Source: Rubrivivax sp. (GTDB lineage Bacteria; Pseudomonadota; Gammaproteobacteria; Burkholderiales; Burkholderiaceae_C). From it: DNA of 32,505 nucleotides. The translations under genes were made by a program, and so were the position numbers. Positions 15,567 to 23,323 of the stretch are shown piece after piece. Below the pieces are notes generated by a model, which did no database searches, was not told the DNA's origin, and worked only from the letters and a program-made list of their open reading frames with translations. Where the stretch lies: the NCBI GenBank assembly GCA_030653505.1, contig JAURZK010000142.1, positions 1-32,505 on the forward strand, written 5' to 3'. Numbering within the stretch: the first letter of the stretch is position 1; the number at the start of each line of letters is the position of its first letter.

Positions 15567-18128
15567 TCAGGCCTTGACGATCTTCACGCCGGTGAAGCCG
15601 CCGTTGCGCGCCGTCGAGCCGCTGAGCCTGTCGTAGTCATCGACCAGGATCTCGTTGTTGTTGCCGCCGTTGGGCACGCCCTTGGCGAAGTCCTTGGCCG
15701 CCACGCGGCCGTAGGCCCAGTGGCCCTGGCCGTAGCACTTGGTGACGGTGCCGGGGCGGATGCCTTCCCACAGCTTGAGTTCGCTGACGATGCTGCCGGC
15801 CATCGAGCTGATCTTCACCCTGTCGCCCGTCTTCAGGCCCAGCTTGGCACCGTCCGCCGGGTTCATCTTCAGCACGTCGGCGTAGGACACGTCGCCCGGG
15901 TCGACCTTCTTGAACTCCTGGTACCAGGGCAGGTTGGCCGAACGGCCCTCGCGGTTCAGGCGCGACTTGTAGTCGACGAAGTCGAAGGGGTAGTCGGCCG
16001 CGCTGCCATGGCGCTTGGGCGGCTCGTAGTGCGGCACGAAGGCCACTTCGCCGCGTGCTACGTAGCCGCTGACGTTCAGGATGTCGTCGACGCTGGTCTC
16101 GTACTTCTTCGCGTGCTCTTCCAGGCCCTTCTTCAGGGCCTCGCTGTAGAACTCGAACTTCTTGGTCGGCGTGTTGAACTTGCCGCCCCAGCCCTTCTTC
16201 AGCGTGTACTTCGGGCCGCTGAACATGCCTTTGGCCTTGAAGTCGGCCCAGCCCTTGATGGGCGCGTCGCCCTTCAGCGGCTCCTTGGTCATCCACAGCG
16301 GCGCGCTGGTCATCTTGGTGGCGATCTCGTTGAACTCCGCCGCCGTGGTCGGCAGCTTGCCGGTCTCGGGGTCCTTGAATTCCTTCGAGTAGTAGTCGAA
16401 GAGGTTGGGGAAGCCCTTGGCCTTGAGCTTCTCGGCCAGCAGCCACATCACCTCGGTCTCTTCCTGCTTGACGTCCCACAGGCGCTTCACGGCACCTTGC
16501 TGGATGGACGCATAACCGTGGCCGTTGCCCATGTTGGTGACGATGGACCAGCCCTCGGCCGAGTTGAAGGTGGACGGCAGCACGATGTCGGCGAACTGCG
16601 TCATCTCCGACGGGTTGGTCACCATGTGCACGAAGAAGGGCACCTTGGCCATGACCTTGTCCCAGCGGTCGGCGCCGGTGCACGAGAAGTTGAAGTTGGC
16701 CCACGAGGCGATGAAGACCTTCACCGCACCCGGGTCCTTCAGCATGCCGTTGGCCACGTTGTTGGTGACCACGCCGCTGCCGGGCCGGGCGTTCATCATC
16801 GCCGGCATGTCCTTGGCACCGCGGCCGTCGACCTTCTTGCCCTTGCTGCCCGCCTTGGCGACCTCGTCCACGTACTTCTCTTCGCTCGGGAACTTGGCCA
16901 GCGAGACGCTGCTGCTTTGCCACACGCCGCCTTCGGCGTCGATGCTGCCCAGCAGACCGTTGAGCGCGTACACGGCCATCGAGCTGTAGGTGCCGCGCGG
17001 GTGCATCGCTGCGCCGGGGCCCATCCACACCGCAGTCTTCGGCGCGGCCTTGCCCATGGCGCGCGCCACGCGCACGATCTGCGCCGCCGGGATCAGGCTT
17101 TCCTTCTCGCCCCAGGCCGGCGTGCGGTCCTTGAGCTCCAGGTTCCACCACTTCACGAGGCCGTGGGTTTCCTTCTCGGCGAAGGCGGCCTCGTCGACCG
17201 CATTGCCCGGCACGAAGAGGTTCTTGCCGTCCTTGAAGTCACCGACGAACTCGCGGTTCCACAGGCCTTCGACGAGCAGCACATGAGCGATGGCGCCGGC
17301 CAGCGCGCCGTCGCTGCCGGCCTTCAGCGGCAGCCACTCCTGGGCCTTGGCCGCGGCATTGCTCAGGCGCGGGTCGACGGCGATGACGGTGCCGCGCTTG
17401 ACGATCTCGTGGAAGCGGTGGATGGTGTTGGGCACCATGCGGTTCGAGGCCAACGGGTCGCAACCCCAGATGACCAGGCAGTTGGTCTTCTCGAGGTCGT
17501 AGTCGCGGTAGCCGTAGAAGCCCTGGGTCAGCCCCGGGCCCATCTTCTCGGCCTCGGCGCAGATGGCGCTGTGCGAGAAGTAGTTCGCCGTGCCCCACAC
17601 CTTCGGCAGCGAGCCGTACATCAGGTCGGTGGATGTGGGTGAGTAGCGCCCGCGCATGTACATCAGCTTGCCCGGCTCACCGGCGCGGCGCAGTTCCATC
17701 ATCTTCTCGGCGACGGTGTCCAGCGCCTCGTCCCAGCTGATGGGCACGAACTTTGGGTCGATGCCGCGGCCCTTTATGGGGTTGGTGCGCTTCATCGGCG
17801 TCTTCACCCGATCCGGGTCGTACATCTGCTGCGGGATCATGTGGCCGCGCGGGCAGACATAACCGTGGTTCGTCTTGGACAGCGGGTTGCCGCGCACCTT
17901 CACCGCACGGCCGTCCTGCACGAAGATCTGGATCGCGCACCACTGCGTGCAGCCCTGGCAGGTGCTGCCCACCCAGTCGCCCTTCGCGGGCGCCGAGGGC
18001 TTGGCCTTGCGCGGGACGAAGGCGCTCGTCACCGGCGCCGCCGTGGGCGTGGTTGTGGCGCAGCCCGTGACCAGCCAGCCGGCGCCAGCGCCCGTGGCCA
18101 TGATGAAGTTCCGTCTCGTCAGCCTCAT
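15567..18128 (-). CDS. arrA: Arsenate respiratory reductase-like molybdopterin subunit (ArrA-like)
   Basis: 853 residues, about the length of ArrA. The ATG at 18128 has AGGAG upstream and opens directly on a Tat signal (LTRRNFIMATGAG). The FeS site is Cys57-x2-Cys60-x3-Cys64-x27-Cys92. Cys190 in SHSAICAEAEKMG is the expected Mo ligand. The segment MRGRYSPTSTDLMYG fits the RGRY signature of ArrA rather than the GRGWG described for arsenite oxidase ArxA. KTPMKRTNPIKG, PGSGVVTNNVANGML and the molybdopterin-binding C-terminus are also typical. The likely role is periplasmic reduction of arsenate to arsenite. The signal peptide ends in VTGC, a possible lipobox. The operon continues with the FeS subunit and TorD; no ArrC-like membrane subunit is adjacent. 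Arx or a related oxyanion reductase is the main alternative. Confidence 0.82.
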   Translation of the reverse strand: MRLTRRNFIMATGAGAGWLVTGCATTTPTAAPVTSAFVPRKAKPSAPAKGDWVGSTCQGCTQWCAIQIFVQDGRAVKVRGNPLSKTNHGYVCPRGHMIPQQMYDPDRVKTPMKRTNPIKGRGIDPKFVPISWDEALDTVAEKMMELRRAGEPGKLMYMRGRYSPTSTDLMYGSLPKVWGTANYFSHSAICAEAEKMGPGLTQGFYGYRDYDLEKTNCLVIWGCDPLASNRMVPNTIHRFHEIVKRGTVIAVDPRLSNAAAKAQEWLPLKAGSDGALAGAIAHVLLVEGLWNREFVGDFKDGKNLFVPGNAVDEAAFAEKETHGLVKWWNLELKDRTPAWGEKESLIPAAQIVRVARAMGKAAPKTAVWMGPGAAMHPRGTYSSMAVYALNGLLGSIDAEGGVWQSSSVSLAKFPSEEKYVDEVAKAGSKGKKVDGRGAKDMPAMMNARPGSGVVTNNVANGMLKDPGAVKVFIASWANFNFSCTGADRWDKVMAKVPFFVHMVTNPSEMTQFADIVLPSTFNSAEGWSIVTNMGNGHGYASIQQGAVKRLWDVKQEETEVMWLLAEKLKAKGFPNLFDYYSKEFKDPETGKLPTTAAEFNEIATKMTSAPLWMTKEPLKGDAPIKGWADFKAKGMFSGPKYTLKKGWGGKFNTPTKKFEFYSEALKKGLEEHAKKYETSVDDILNVSGYVARGEVAFVPHYEPPKRHGSAADYPFDFVDYKSRLNREGRSANLPWYQEFKKVDPGDVSYADVLKMNPADGAKLGLKTGDRVKISSMAGSIVSELKLWEGIRPGTVTKCYGQGHWAYGRVAAKDFAKGVPNGGNNNEILVDDYDRLSGSTARNGGFTGVKIVKA

Positions 18129-18199
18129 TGCATGCTCCTGCTCGTCTTCCAGCGACTCTGGGACTGGCGAGAGTCTCGGCATCGGCCTGGGGGGCCTCC

Positions 18200-18213
18200 T
18201 TGATCTGTCGCAA
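18200..18213. promoter_or_regulatory. FNR/Anr-like site upstream of the arrA-like gene
   Basis: TTGAT-CTGT-CGCAA matches eight of ten defined bases of TTGAT-N4-ATCAA. It lies 72-85 bases before the arrA-like start, in the divergent region shared with mobB. An oxygen-responsive activator would suit an anaerobic respiratory enzyme. The right half is imperfect, so this is a candidate only. Confidence 0.3.
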
Positions 18214-18236
18214 TGGACCGCCGTAATAACCCTAAT

Positions 18237-18260
18237 CGTTATACGGGGTTGGGTATCCGC
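18237..18260. promoter_or_regulatory. ModE-like partial operator in the arrA-mobB divergent region
   Basis: CGTTATAC, eight bases, then GTATCCGC: the left half and the 8-8-8 spacing resemble the molybdate-responsive ModE operator (CGTTATAT-N8-ACATAACG), while the right half keeps only GTAT. An overlapping short inverted repeat, ATAAC-N7-GTTAT, spans 18225-18241. Both flanking genes need or make molybdenum cofactor. Weak evidence. Confidence 0.22.
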
Positions 18261-18326
18261 GGTGCCAAGGGTGTCGATGAGGACTTCCTAACCGCCAGAA
18301 TGCGTAGCGTTCCGACAAGGAGAGGC

Positions 18327-18824
18327 ATGAAGGTTTTTGGTATCGCCGGCCATTCCGGCATGGGCAAGACGACACTGCTCGAGCGCCTGCTGCCCGAACT
18401 CACAGGGCGCGGGCTCGTCGTCTCGCTCATCAAGCACAGCCACAAGGCCATCGAGATCGACCGGCCTGGCAAGGACTCCTACCGCCTGCGCGAAGCGGGC
18501 TGCAGCGAGGTGCTGTTGCTGGGCAACGAGCGCTGGGCGCTGATGCACGAACTGCGCGGCGCCGAAGAGCCGCCGCTGGACTACCTGCTGTCGCGCCTGC
18601 AGCGCTGCGACCTGGTGCTGGTGGAGGGATTCAAGGGCGGGGACTTCCCGAAGCTGGAAGTCTGGCGTGCCGAGGTCGGCAAACCCACGCTGTGGCCCGA
18701 CTGGCCCGGCATCGTGGCGATTGCCAGCGATGGCGCACTGCCATCGCCCGAAGTCACGCGGCTAGATCTCAGCGACGTGGCCGCGGTCGCCGACTTCGTG
18801 CTGGCAAACGCTGCCGTGTGCTGA
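18327..18824 (+). CDS. mobB: Molybdopterin-guanine dinucleotide biosynthesis protein MobB
   Basis: 165-residue cytosolic GTP-binding protein that assists MobA in attaching GMP to molybdopterin, giving the bis-MGD cofactor of DMSO-reductase-family enzymes. The P-loop is GHSGMGKTTL near residue 8, followed by LIKHSHKAIEIDRPGKDSYR and DLVLVEGFKGGDFPKLEVW. The ATG at 18327 was chosen for the AAGGAGAGG ribosome site just upstream. It is divergent from the arrA-like operon with 198 bases between them, which links cofactor supply to that enzyme. No mobA is in the window. Confidence 0.93.
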   Translation: MKVFGIAGHSGMGKTTLLERLLPELTGRGLVVSLIKHSHKAIEIDRPGKDSYRLREAGCSEVLLLGNERWALMHELRGAEEPPLDYLLSRLQRCDLVLVEGFKGGDFPKLEVWRAEVGKPTLWPDWPGIVAIASDGALPSPEVTRLDLSDVAAVADFVLANAAVC

Positions 18825-18850
18825 CTCGGCGCCCAGTTCACTGACGAAAG

Positions 18851-18895
18851 CGGCCGGCAGCGGCCGGCAGCGGCCGGCAGCGGCCGCAGCCGCGG
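18851..18895 (+). repeat. 10-bp tandem repeat (CGGCCGGCAG) downstream of mobB
   Basis: Three exact copies of CGGCCGGCAG at 18851-18880 are followed by the related CGGCCGCAGCCGCGG. The unit is self-complementary around GGCCGGC, so it can form short hairpins. It lies in the 244-base gap between convergent mobB and the AraC-type gene, where no gene is supported, and may act as a bidirectional transcription barrier. Confidence 0.8.
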
Positions 18896-19068
18896 CGCGC
18901 CCTTGCGCTTCGTCACCGTGCGGATGTTGGCGCAGCACACGGGCACATCGCAGCTCGCGAGTCCGCATGACGCGCGCAGGCGCCGACGAAGGTGTGCAGC
19001 GATGACGATCTGGCGCGCTCCTGTGCTCGGCTGTTGCCGTGTGCAGTGCCCGGCAGCAACGGTGCGGC

Positions 19069-19908
19069 CTAACTCGTGGAGCCGCTCATGGCCTGCGGAC
19101 GGACCGCGCTGGGTTCGATGCCGAACACGCGCTTGTGCGTGCGCGTGAGGTGCGCCGAGTCGGCGAACCCGGCCGCGTGCGCCGCTTCCGTCCAGGAAGC
19201 ACCGGCCATGGCCGCCTCGATGGCGAGGTTGATGCGCAGCCATAGCAGGTAGGCACGGAACGAGCTGCCTGTCTCCGCGACGAAAAGGTGGCGGAAGCGA
19301 CTTTCGGAAAGTGCCACCGCGGCGGCGACATCACCCAGGGCGATGGGATTGCAGATGTTCGCGCGGATGTACGCCAGCGCGCGTGTGAGCCGCGGGTCGA
19401 GCGCCCGGTCGGCCTCGGTCGTGGCACCACACAACTGCGCCACAGCCTTGGCTGCCGCGTCGACCATCGGCTCGTGTCCCGGGGTCGACTCGAAGACCTC
19501 GAAGAGTGTCCGCGCCGAGGCCCGGCTGGCCTCGGCCGGAAGTGGCGAGACGGCTGCCACCCCAAACCCATCCGTCAGCAAGCGGCCAGCCCGACTTTCC
19601 GGCTCCACGAACAGGTGCGCAATCGCGAGGCCTTCTATCTCGAACTGATGCGTACAGTGACTTGGAACGAGGGCGCCTTCGAAGCTCTCCCACTGCCCCT
19701 GGGCCTGCGTGCGGAAGCGAAACGCGCCTTCGGGCGCGACGACGAGTTGATGGGCGTGGTGCTCGTGCCACTCGGTGCGGCCCGTGCCGCGCCCGATCCA
19801 GAGGCTGCCCCCCTGCCAGAAGTAGATGCGCCCCGTCGAGGCGGTCGCCCGTGACATCCGCGCCACGGATGCCGTTGGCGGCGTGGTCTCGGTGCGCGGC
19901 GTCGTCAC
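19069..19908 (-). CDS. AraC-family transcriptional regulator
   Basis: 279 residues. An N-terminal cupin-like ligand domain has WHEHHAHQLVVAPEGAFRF and GALVPSHCTHQF. The C-terminal AraC DNA-binding domain has two HTHs: LGDVAAAVALSESRFRHLFVAETGSSFRAYL and WTEAAHAAGFADSAHLTRTHKRVFGIEPS. The start is a GTG at 19908; an ATG at 19857 (residue 18) is an alternative, and neither has a strong ribosome site. It diverges from the DUF3703-FixH-peroxidase cassette with 95 bases between, so it may control that cassette. The His cluster in the cupin domain could bind a metal; the ligand is unknown. Confidence 0.9.
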   Translation of the reverse strand: MTTPRTETTPPTASVARMSRATASTGRIYFWQGGSLWIGRGTGRTEWHEHHAHQLVVAPEGAFRFRTQAQGQWESFEGALVPSHCTHQFEIEGLAIAHLFVEPESRAGRLLTDGFGVAAVSPLPAEASRASARTLFEVFESTPGHEPMVDAAAKAVAQLCGATTEADRALDPRLTRALAYIRANICNPIALGDVAAAVALSESRFRHLFVAETGSSFRAYLLWLRINLAIEAAMAGASWTEAAHAAGFADSAHLTRTHKRVFGIEPSAVRPQAMSGSTS

Positions 19909-20003
19909 GACGGCATCCCGAAGTCAGCCGTTTCGTTCAAGTCCGGACGGGCACGTCTCAACAGAATCCTGCTCATTCCCACTGCCTCCACCGGAGTTGC
20001 ACG

Positions 20004-20369
20004 ATGAACCTGTCCCTTCGATTCGCCCGCCGCATCCGCCCGTTCGTGCAATACGAACTCGACGCCGCAGCCCTGCACGAGGCTCGGGGCGAAGTCACCA
20101 CGGCGTTCGGTCGCCTCGAGCGCGCTCATGTGCTCGGGCAGGCGTCGACGCTGGCGCACGTGCGCGTCCATTGGGCCATGTTCTGCTGGGCGCTGCGCCA
20201 CAACGTGGCCATCGAGGCCGCGGGCCAGGCATGGCGCCTGACCGGCGCCCTGCTGAAGACCTGGCTATGGGTGCCTGCGGGCAACACCGGTGGCGCCAGC
20301 GTGAATGGTTTCAAGCCGATGCCCATCTCCCCCGAGCTTCAGCGGCTCATCGACCTCGCGCGCCGATAG
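20004..20369 (+). CDS. DUF3703 family protein
   Basis: 121 residues without signal peptide. The family is recognised from RFARRIRPFVQYELDAA, FGRLERAHVLGQASTLAHVRVHW and the C-terminal PAGNTGGASVNGFKPMPI. It is an all-helical cytosolic protein of unknown function, often found near metal-resistance genes. The ATG at 20004 is preceded by CGGAG. First gene of a three-gene + strand run with the FixH-like lipoprotein and the dihaem peroxidase, divergent from the AraC-type regulator. Confidence 0.85.
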   Translation: MNLSLRFARRIRPFVQYELDAAALHEARGEVTTAFGRLERAHVLGQASTLAHVRVHWAMFCWALRHNVAIEAAGQAWRLTGALLKTWLWVPAGNTGGASVNGFKPMPISPELQRLIDLARR

Positions 20370-20412
20370 CCCCTTCCGAGTCCCCCCTTCACTTTCCACA
20401 GGAAACATCACC

Positions 20413-20853
20413 ATGCTCCCTCGCCTCTCCACGGCCGTCGTTGCCGCCCTCGCCAGCACCCTCTGGTTCACCGGCTGCGCCACACCGAGCGACCTCGACC
20501 TGACTCTGCAGCACCCCAGCCAGCAAGGCAAGTTCGTGGTGCGGATGGACCCGCCGGCCACGGGCCCGGCCATCAACCAGATGCACGCCTGGCAGGTTCG
20601 CCTGAACGCGCCCGACGGGACCCCGGTGTCGCAGGCGAAGCTCGCCTTCGCCGGCGGGATGCCGCAACACGGGCACGGGTTTCCGACCAAGCCGCGCGTG
20701 ACCCGCGAAGTCAGCCCGGGCGTCTACGCCCTCGAGGGCATGAAGTTCAGCATGACCGGCTGGTGGGACATGCGGCTGTCCATCCAGTCAGGTGACGTGT
20801 CGGACACCGCGGTGTTCAACGTCATCTTGACGGACGCCGGCCTGAAGCGCTGA
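20413..20853 (+). CDS. FixH/YtkA-like lipoprotein
   Basis: 146 residues. The signal peptide ends in a lipobox (WFTGC, Cys22), so it is a membrane-attached periplasmic lipoprotein. The mature part is a small beta-sandwich: FVVRMDPPATGPAINQMHAWQVRL, then AKLAFAGGMPQHGHGFPTKPRV, then GVYALEGMKFSMTGWWDMRLSI. The Met/His-rich GGMPQHGHGFP loop is typical of FixH/YtkA-like domains and is a plausible Cu site. AGGAAACATCACC precedes the ATG. It sits nine bases before the peroxidase gene, so it may help deliver metal or assist its maturation (inference). Confidence 0.82.
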   Translation: MLPRLSTAVVAALASTLWFTGCATPSDLDLTLQHPSQQGKFVVRMDPPATGPAINQMHAWQVRLNAPDGTPVSQAKLAFAGGMPQHGHGFPTKPRVTREVSPGVYALEGMKFSMTGWWDMRLSIQSGDVSDTAVFNVILTDAGLKR

Positions 20854-20862
20854 GGCAAGGCC

Positions 20863-22158
20863 ATGTCACAACGAAACTGGGCAGCGTCAGGCCCGTTCAT
20901 CACCACGGCCACCGCCGTGCTGGCCTGTCTGGCCGCCGGTGTGCTGGGGCTGGCACCCGACGTCGCGCATGCCGAAGCTCGTCCGGGGCGCTGGAGCAGC
21001 GCGGAGAAGACGACGCTCGGCTCGATGCTGCTGTCCAAGCTGCCTGCGCCCGCACCCGACCCGTCGAACGCGGTGGAAGCACGCGTGGAAGCCATCGCAC
21101 TGGGCAAACGCCTCTTCTCGGACACCCGGCTGTCGAAAAACGGCCAGGTCGCCTGCGCCACCTGCCACGCGTTCGAGCGCGACTTCCAGGATGGCCGGCC
21201 CGTGGGCCAGGGCGTGGGCACGGGCATTCGGCGCACGATGCCGATTGCTGCCGCCGCCCACAGCCCGTGGCTGTTCTGGGACGGGCGCAAGGACAGCCTG
21301 TGGTCCCAGGCGCTCGGCCCGCTGGAGGACGGCGCCGAGCACGGCGCGAACCGCGCTCAGTTGGCGCATCTGCTCGAAGCGAACTACCGCACCGAATACG
21401 AAGCCCTGTTCGGCAGGTTTCCGCCCCTCCAGGGCGTGCCAGCGAACGCCAGTCCGATCGGAAGCGCCGATGAGCGCAAGGCCTGGGATGCAATGCCCAG
21501 CAGCCAGCGCGACGCCGTCAACCGGGCGTTCTCGAACCTGGGCAAGGCGATTGCGGCTTTCGAGCGCACGGTGACCTACGGCGAGTCTCGCTTCGACCGC
21601 TACGTCACTGCCGTGCTGAACGCAGATGCCGCAGGTCAGCAGGCGCTGAGCGCGCAGGAGGTGAGCGGGCTGCGACTGTTCATCGGCAAGGGCCAGTGCT
21701 CGACCTGCCACAACGGGCCGCTGCTGACCGACCAGCACTTCCACAACACGGGCGTGCCGCCCCGCGACGCCTCGCGCCCGGACCGTGGTCGCAGCGTGGC
21801 CGTGGCGAAGGCGCAGCATGACGAGTTCAATTGCCTGGGAAAGTACAGCGACGCCCAAGCTGACGCATGCCAGGAACTGAGCTTCATGGCGACCGACGAC
21901 CCCGGCATGGAAGGCGCGTTCAAGACACCGAGCCTGCGCAACGTCGCGGGCCGCGCGCCCTACATGCACGCGGGTCAATTGGCGAGCCTCGACGACGTCG
22001 TCGCGCACTACGTCCGTTCGCCCAAGGCGGCGACGGGGCACTCCGAGCTGGCGCAAGCAGGAAGCGGTCATGCCGAGCGCAAGCCCATCCGGCTCACCGT
22101 CGAGGAAGCGCGGGACGTGGTCGCCTTCCTGAAGACGCTGAGCGGCTCCCTCAAGTAG
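20863..22158 (+). CDS. Dihaem cytochrome c peroxidase / MauG-family protein
   Basis: 431 residues with an exported N-terminus (hydrophobic 12-32, cleavage near AHAEA). Two haem c motifs: CATCH at 98-102 and CSTCH at 279-283. Other family segments are IALGKRLFSDTRLS, WDGRKDSLWSQALGPL and TPSLRNVAGRAPYMHAGQ. It could reduce peroxide with electrons from cytochrome c, or oxidatively modify a partner protein as MauG does. It is longer than classical CcpA (about 330) and carries an insert around residues 185-225. Last gene of the DUF3703-FixH-peroxidase run; it converges on the MerR-type gene. Confidence 0.92.
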   Translation: MSQRNWAASGPFITTATAVLACLAAGVLGLAPDVAHAEARPGRWSSAEKTTLGSMLLSKLPAPAPDPSNAVEARVEAIALGKRLFSDTRLSKNGQVACATCHAFERDFQDGRPVGQGVGTGIRRTMPIAAAAHSPWLFWDGRKDSLWSQALGPLEDGAEHGANRAQLAHLLEANYRTEYEALFGRFPPLQGVPANASPIGSADERKAWDAMPSSQRDAVNRAFSNLGKAIAAFERTVTYGESRFDRYVTAVLNADAAGQQALSAQEVSGLRLFIGKGQCSTCHNGPLLTDQHFHNTGVPPRDASRPDRGRSVAVAKAQHDEFNCLGKYSDAQADACQELSFMATDDPGMEGAFKTPSLRNVAGRAPYMHAGQLASLDDVVAHYVRSPKAATGHSELAQAGSGHAERKPIRLTVEEARDVVAFLKTLSGSLK

Positions 22159-22214
22159 TCGTCGCGCCTTGGGGGCGCTTGGACTGCCTCGACTGAAGGT
22201 TTACGCGGCAGGTC

Positions 22215-22775
22215 TCAATGCGAGCGGTGCGCGGCGTGCAGTTGACGTGTCCAGGCCATCAGGTCGGCGTGGCTGTCTGATGACGTCGCGGCCTTGGCGT
22301 CAGACTTCGCTTCCCGCGCCGGCGCCTTGCGAAGGGGTTGCTGGCCGACACTCCCGGGGTCCGGCGCGGCGGGGCTGCCGGCAGCCAGTTCTTCCAGGAT
22401 CGCGCAGTGCGGGTCGTCGCTGCCGTGGCAGGACGCCACCAGCCGCTCGAGCGCGGCTTGCATCACGGCCATCTCCCGCATCTTCTCGGCCAGGTCGGTG
22501 AGGTGCCGTCTTGCCACCTCCTTCACCGACCGACTCGTGCGACCTCGGTCGCTCCACAAACCGAGCAAGTCTGCGATCTGCTGCATCGAGAAGCCAAGCC
22601 TTCGGGCCTGCCGGATGAAACGCAGCACCGAGACGTCGCGCTCGCTGTACTGGCGGTAGCCGGAGTCGGTTCGCACGGCCGCCGACACGAGCCCGATCTG
22701 CTCGTAGTGCCGGATCATCTTCGCCGAGATGCCGGCCGCCGTCGCCGCCTCGCCGATGTTCATGCTGCGTGTCAT
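22215..22775 (-). CDS. cueR: MerR-family Cu/Ag/Au-type regulator (CueR/GolS-like)
   Basis: 186 residues. The N-terminal winged HTH is MNIGEAATAAGISAKMIRHYEQIGL...RQYSERDVSVLRFI. A dimerisation helix follows, then the metal loop CHGSDDPHC with two Cys eight positions apart, the pattern of monovalent-metal sensors of the CueR group. Beyond it is an unusual extension of about 45 residues rich in Ala/Ser/His (ending HADLMAWTRQLHAAHRSH). The first ATG (22775) is preferred because GGGAGA lies five bases upstream; residue 5 is the other Met. It has its own MerR-type promoter and is probably autoregulated. Related operators occur before the RND operon. Confidence 0.88.
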   Translation of the reverse strand: MTRSMNIGEAATAAGISAKMIRHYEQIGLVSAAVRTDSGYRQYSERDVSVLRFIRQARRLGFSMQQIADLLGLWSDRGRTSRSVKEVARRHLTDLAEKMREMAVMQAALERLVASCHGSDDPHCAILEELAAGSPAAPDPGSVGQQPLRKAPAREAKSDAKAATSSDSHADLMAWTRQLHAAHRSH

Positions 22776-22808
22776 GGGTTCTCCCGAGTGAGTCGAGCCG
22801 CGGATCGC

Positions 22809-22839
22809 AGTGTCTACCTTCCTGCAGTAGGAATGTCAA
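22809..22839 (-). promoter_or_regulatory. CueR-type promoter/operator driving the MerR gene
   Basis: Read on the - strand: -35 TTGACA (22839-22834), a 19-base spacer, and -10 GACACT (22814-22809). Within the spacer lies the dyad GG/TTCC: on + it is ACCTTCC-N7-GGAATGT at 22816-22836. The long 19-base spacer and central dyad are the signature of promoters that MerR proteins activate by DNA distortion. It points at the regulator gene starting at 22775. Confidence 0.8.
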
Positions 22840-22900
22840 CTTCGCGGTCTTGAAGCGCCGATAGCGGAGCCGCACCTGCGGCGCCGCGGAGCCTGTCGTG

Positions 22901-23290
22901 TCAGGCAGGCTTGGCCAGCGCTCGGACGGACACGATCGCGGGATGCTTGCCCGAAACGATGGCACGCCAGGCCGCCACGACCATACGGTGCACGGGCTTG
23001 CGCCGTGGCCCTTCGTAGTGCAGGGGTCCGTGCCCATAGATCTCAAGACGAGCCTGCCCGAAGGCCGACACCCGCAACTCGCAGTCGCGCGGCACGGCGT
23101 GCACGTCGCCAGGCTCGAGAACGATGTCGTCCCTTTCGCCGTCGACGGTCGCCCAGACGGTTCCGCCCTCGGCTCGCAGCAGATCGCCTGCGCGAAGCGA
23201 CAGGGTCAAAAGCCTCTGGTCGTCCAGCCGGATCTCCGTCCTCGTCCCGATGCGGAACTGCGGGGTGCGGGTCGTTTTCGTTGCGTTCAC
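22901..23290 (-). CDS. DUF2917 family protein
   Basis: 129 residues starting at GTG 23290 behind GGGAG. Recognised as DUF2917 from LSLRAGDLLRAEGGTVWATVDGERDDIVLEPGDVHAVP, a small cupin-like beta fold. Function unknown; no signal peptide or metal-binding cluster is evident. The gene starts 34 bases after a MerR-type -10 element and lies upstream of the MerR gene on the same strand. It is divergent from the RND operon, with which it probably shares metal-responsive control. Confidence 0.82.
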   Translation of the reverse strand: MNATKTTRTPQFRIGTRTEIRLDDQRLLTLSLRAGDLLRAEGGTVWATVDGERDDIVLEPGDVHAVPRDCELRVSAFGQARLEIYGHGPLHYEGPRRKPVHRMVVAAWRAIVSGKHPAIVSVRALAKPA

Positions 23291-23323
23291 TTCTGTGCTC
23301 CCGTTGCAGCGGCGTTGATCAGG

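Noticed and set aside
15720..17642. 640-codon open frame on the + strand opposite the arrA-like gene
   Set aside because: Composition is that of a GC-rich antisense shadow, with His/Arg/Val-rich, domain-free sequence; the - strand gene has clear motifs throughout.
15567..18128. Reading the large molybdoenzyme as arsenite oxidase ArxA
   Set aside because: It has RGRY where ArxA is described with GRGWG, and the remaining signature segments match ArrA better; kept as alternative because no tree could be built.
22164..22178. Small hairpin GCGCC-TTGGG-GGCGC between the convergent peroxidase and MerR genes as terminator
   Set aside because: Only a 5-bp stem without a T-run; expected often by chance at this GC content.
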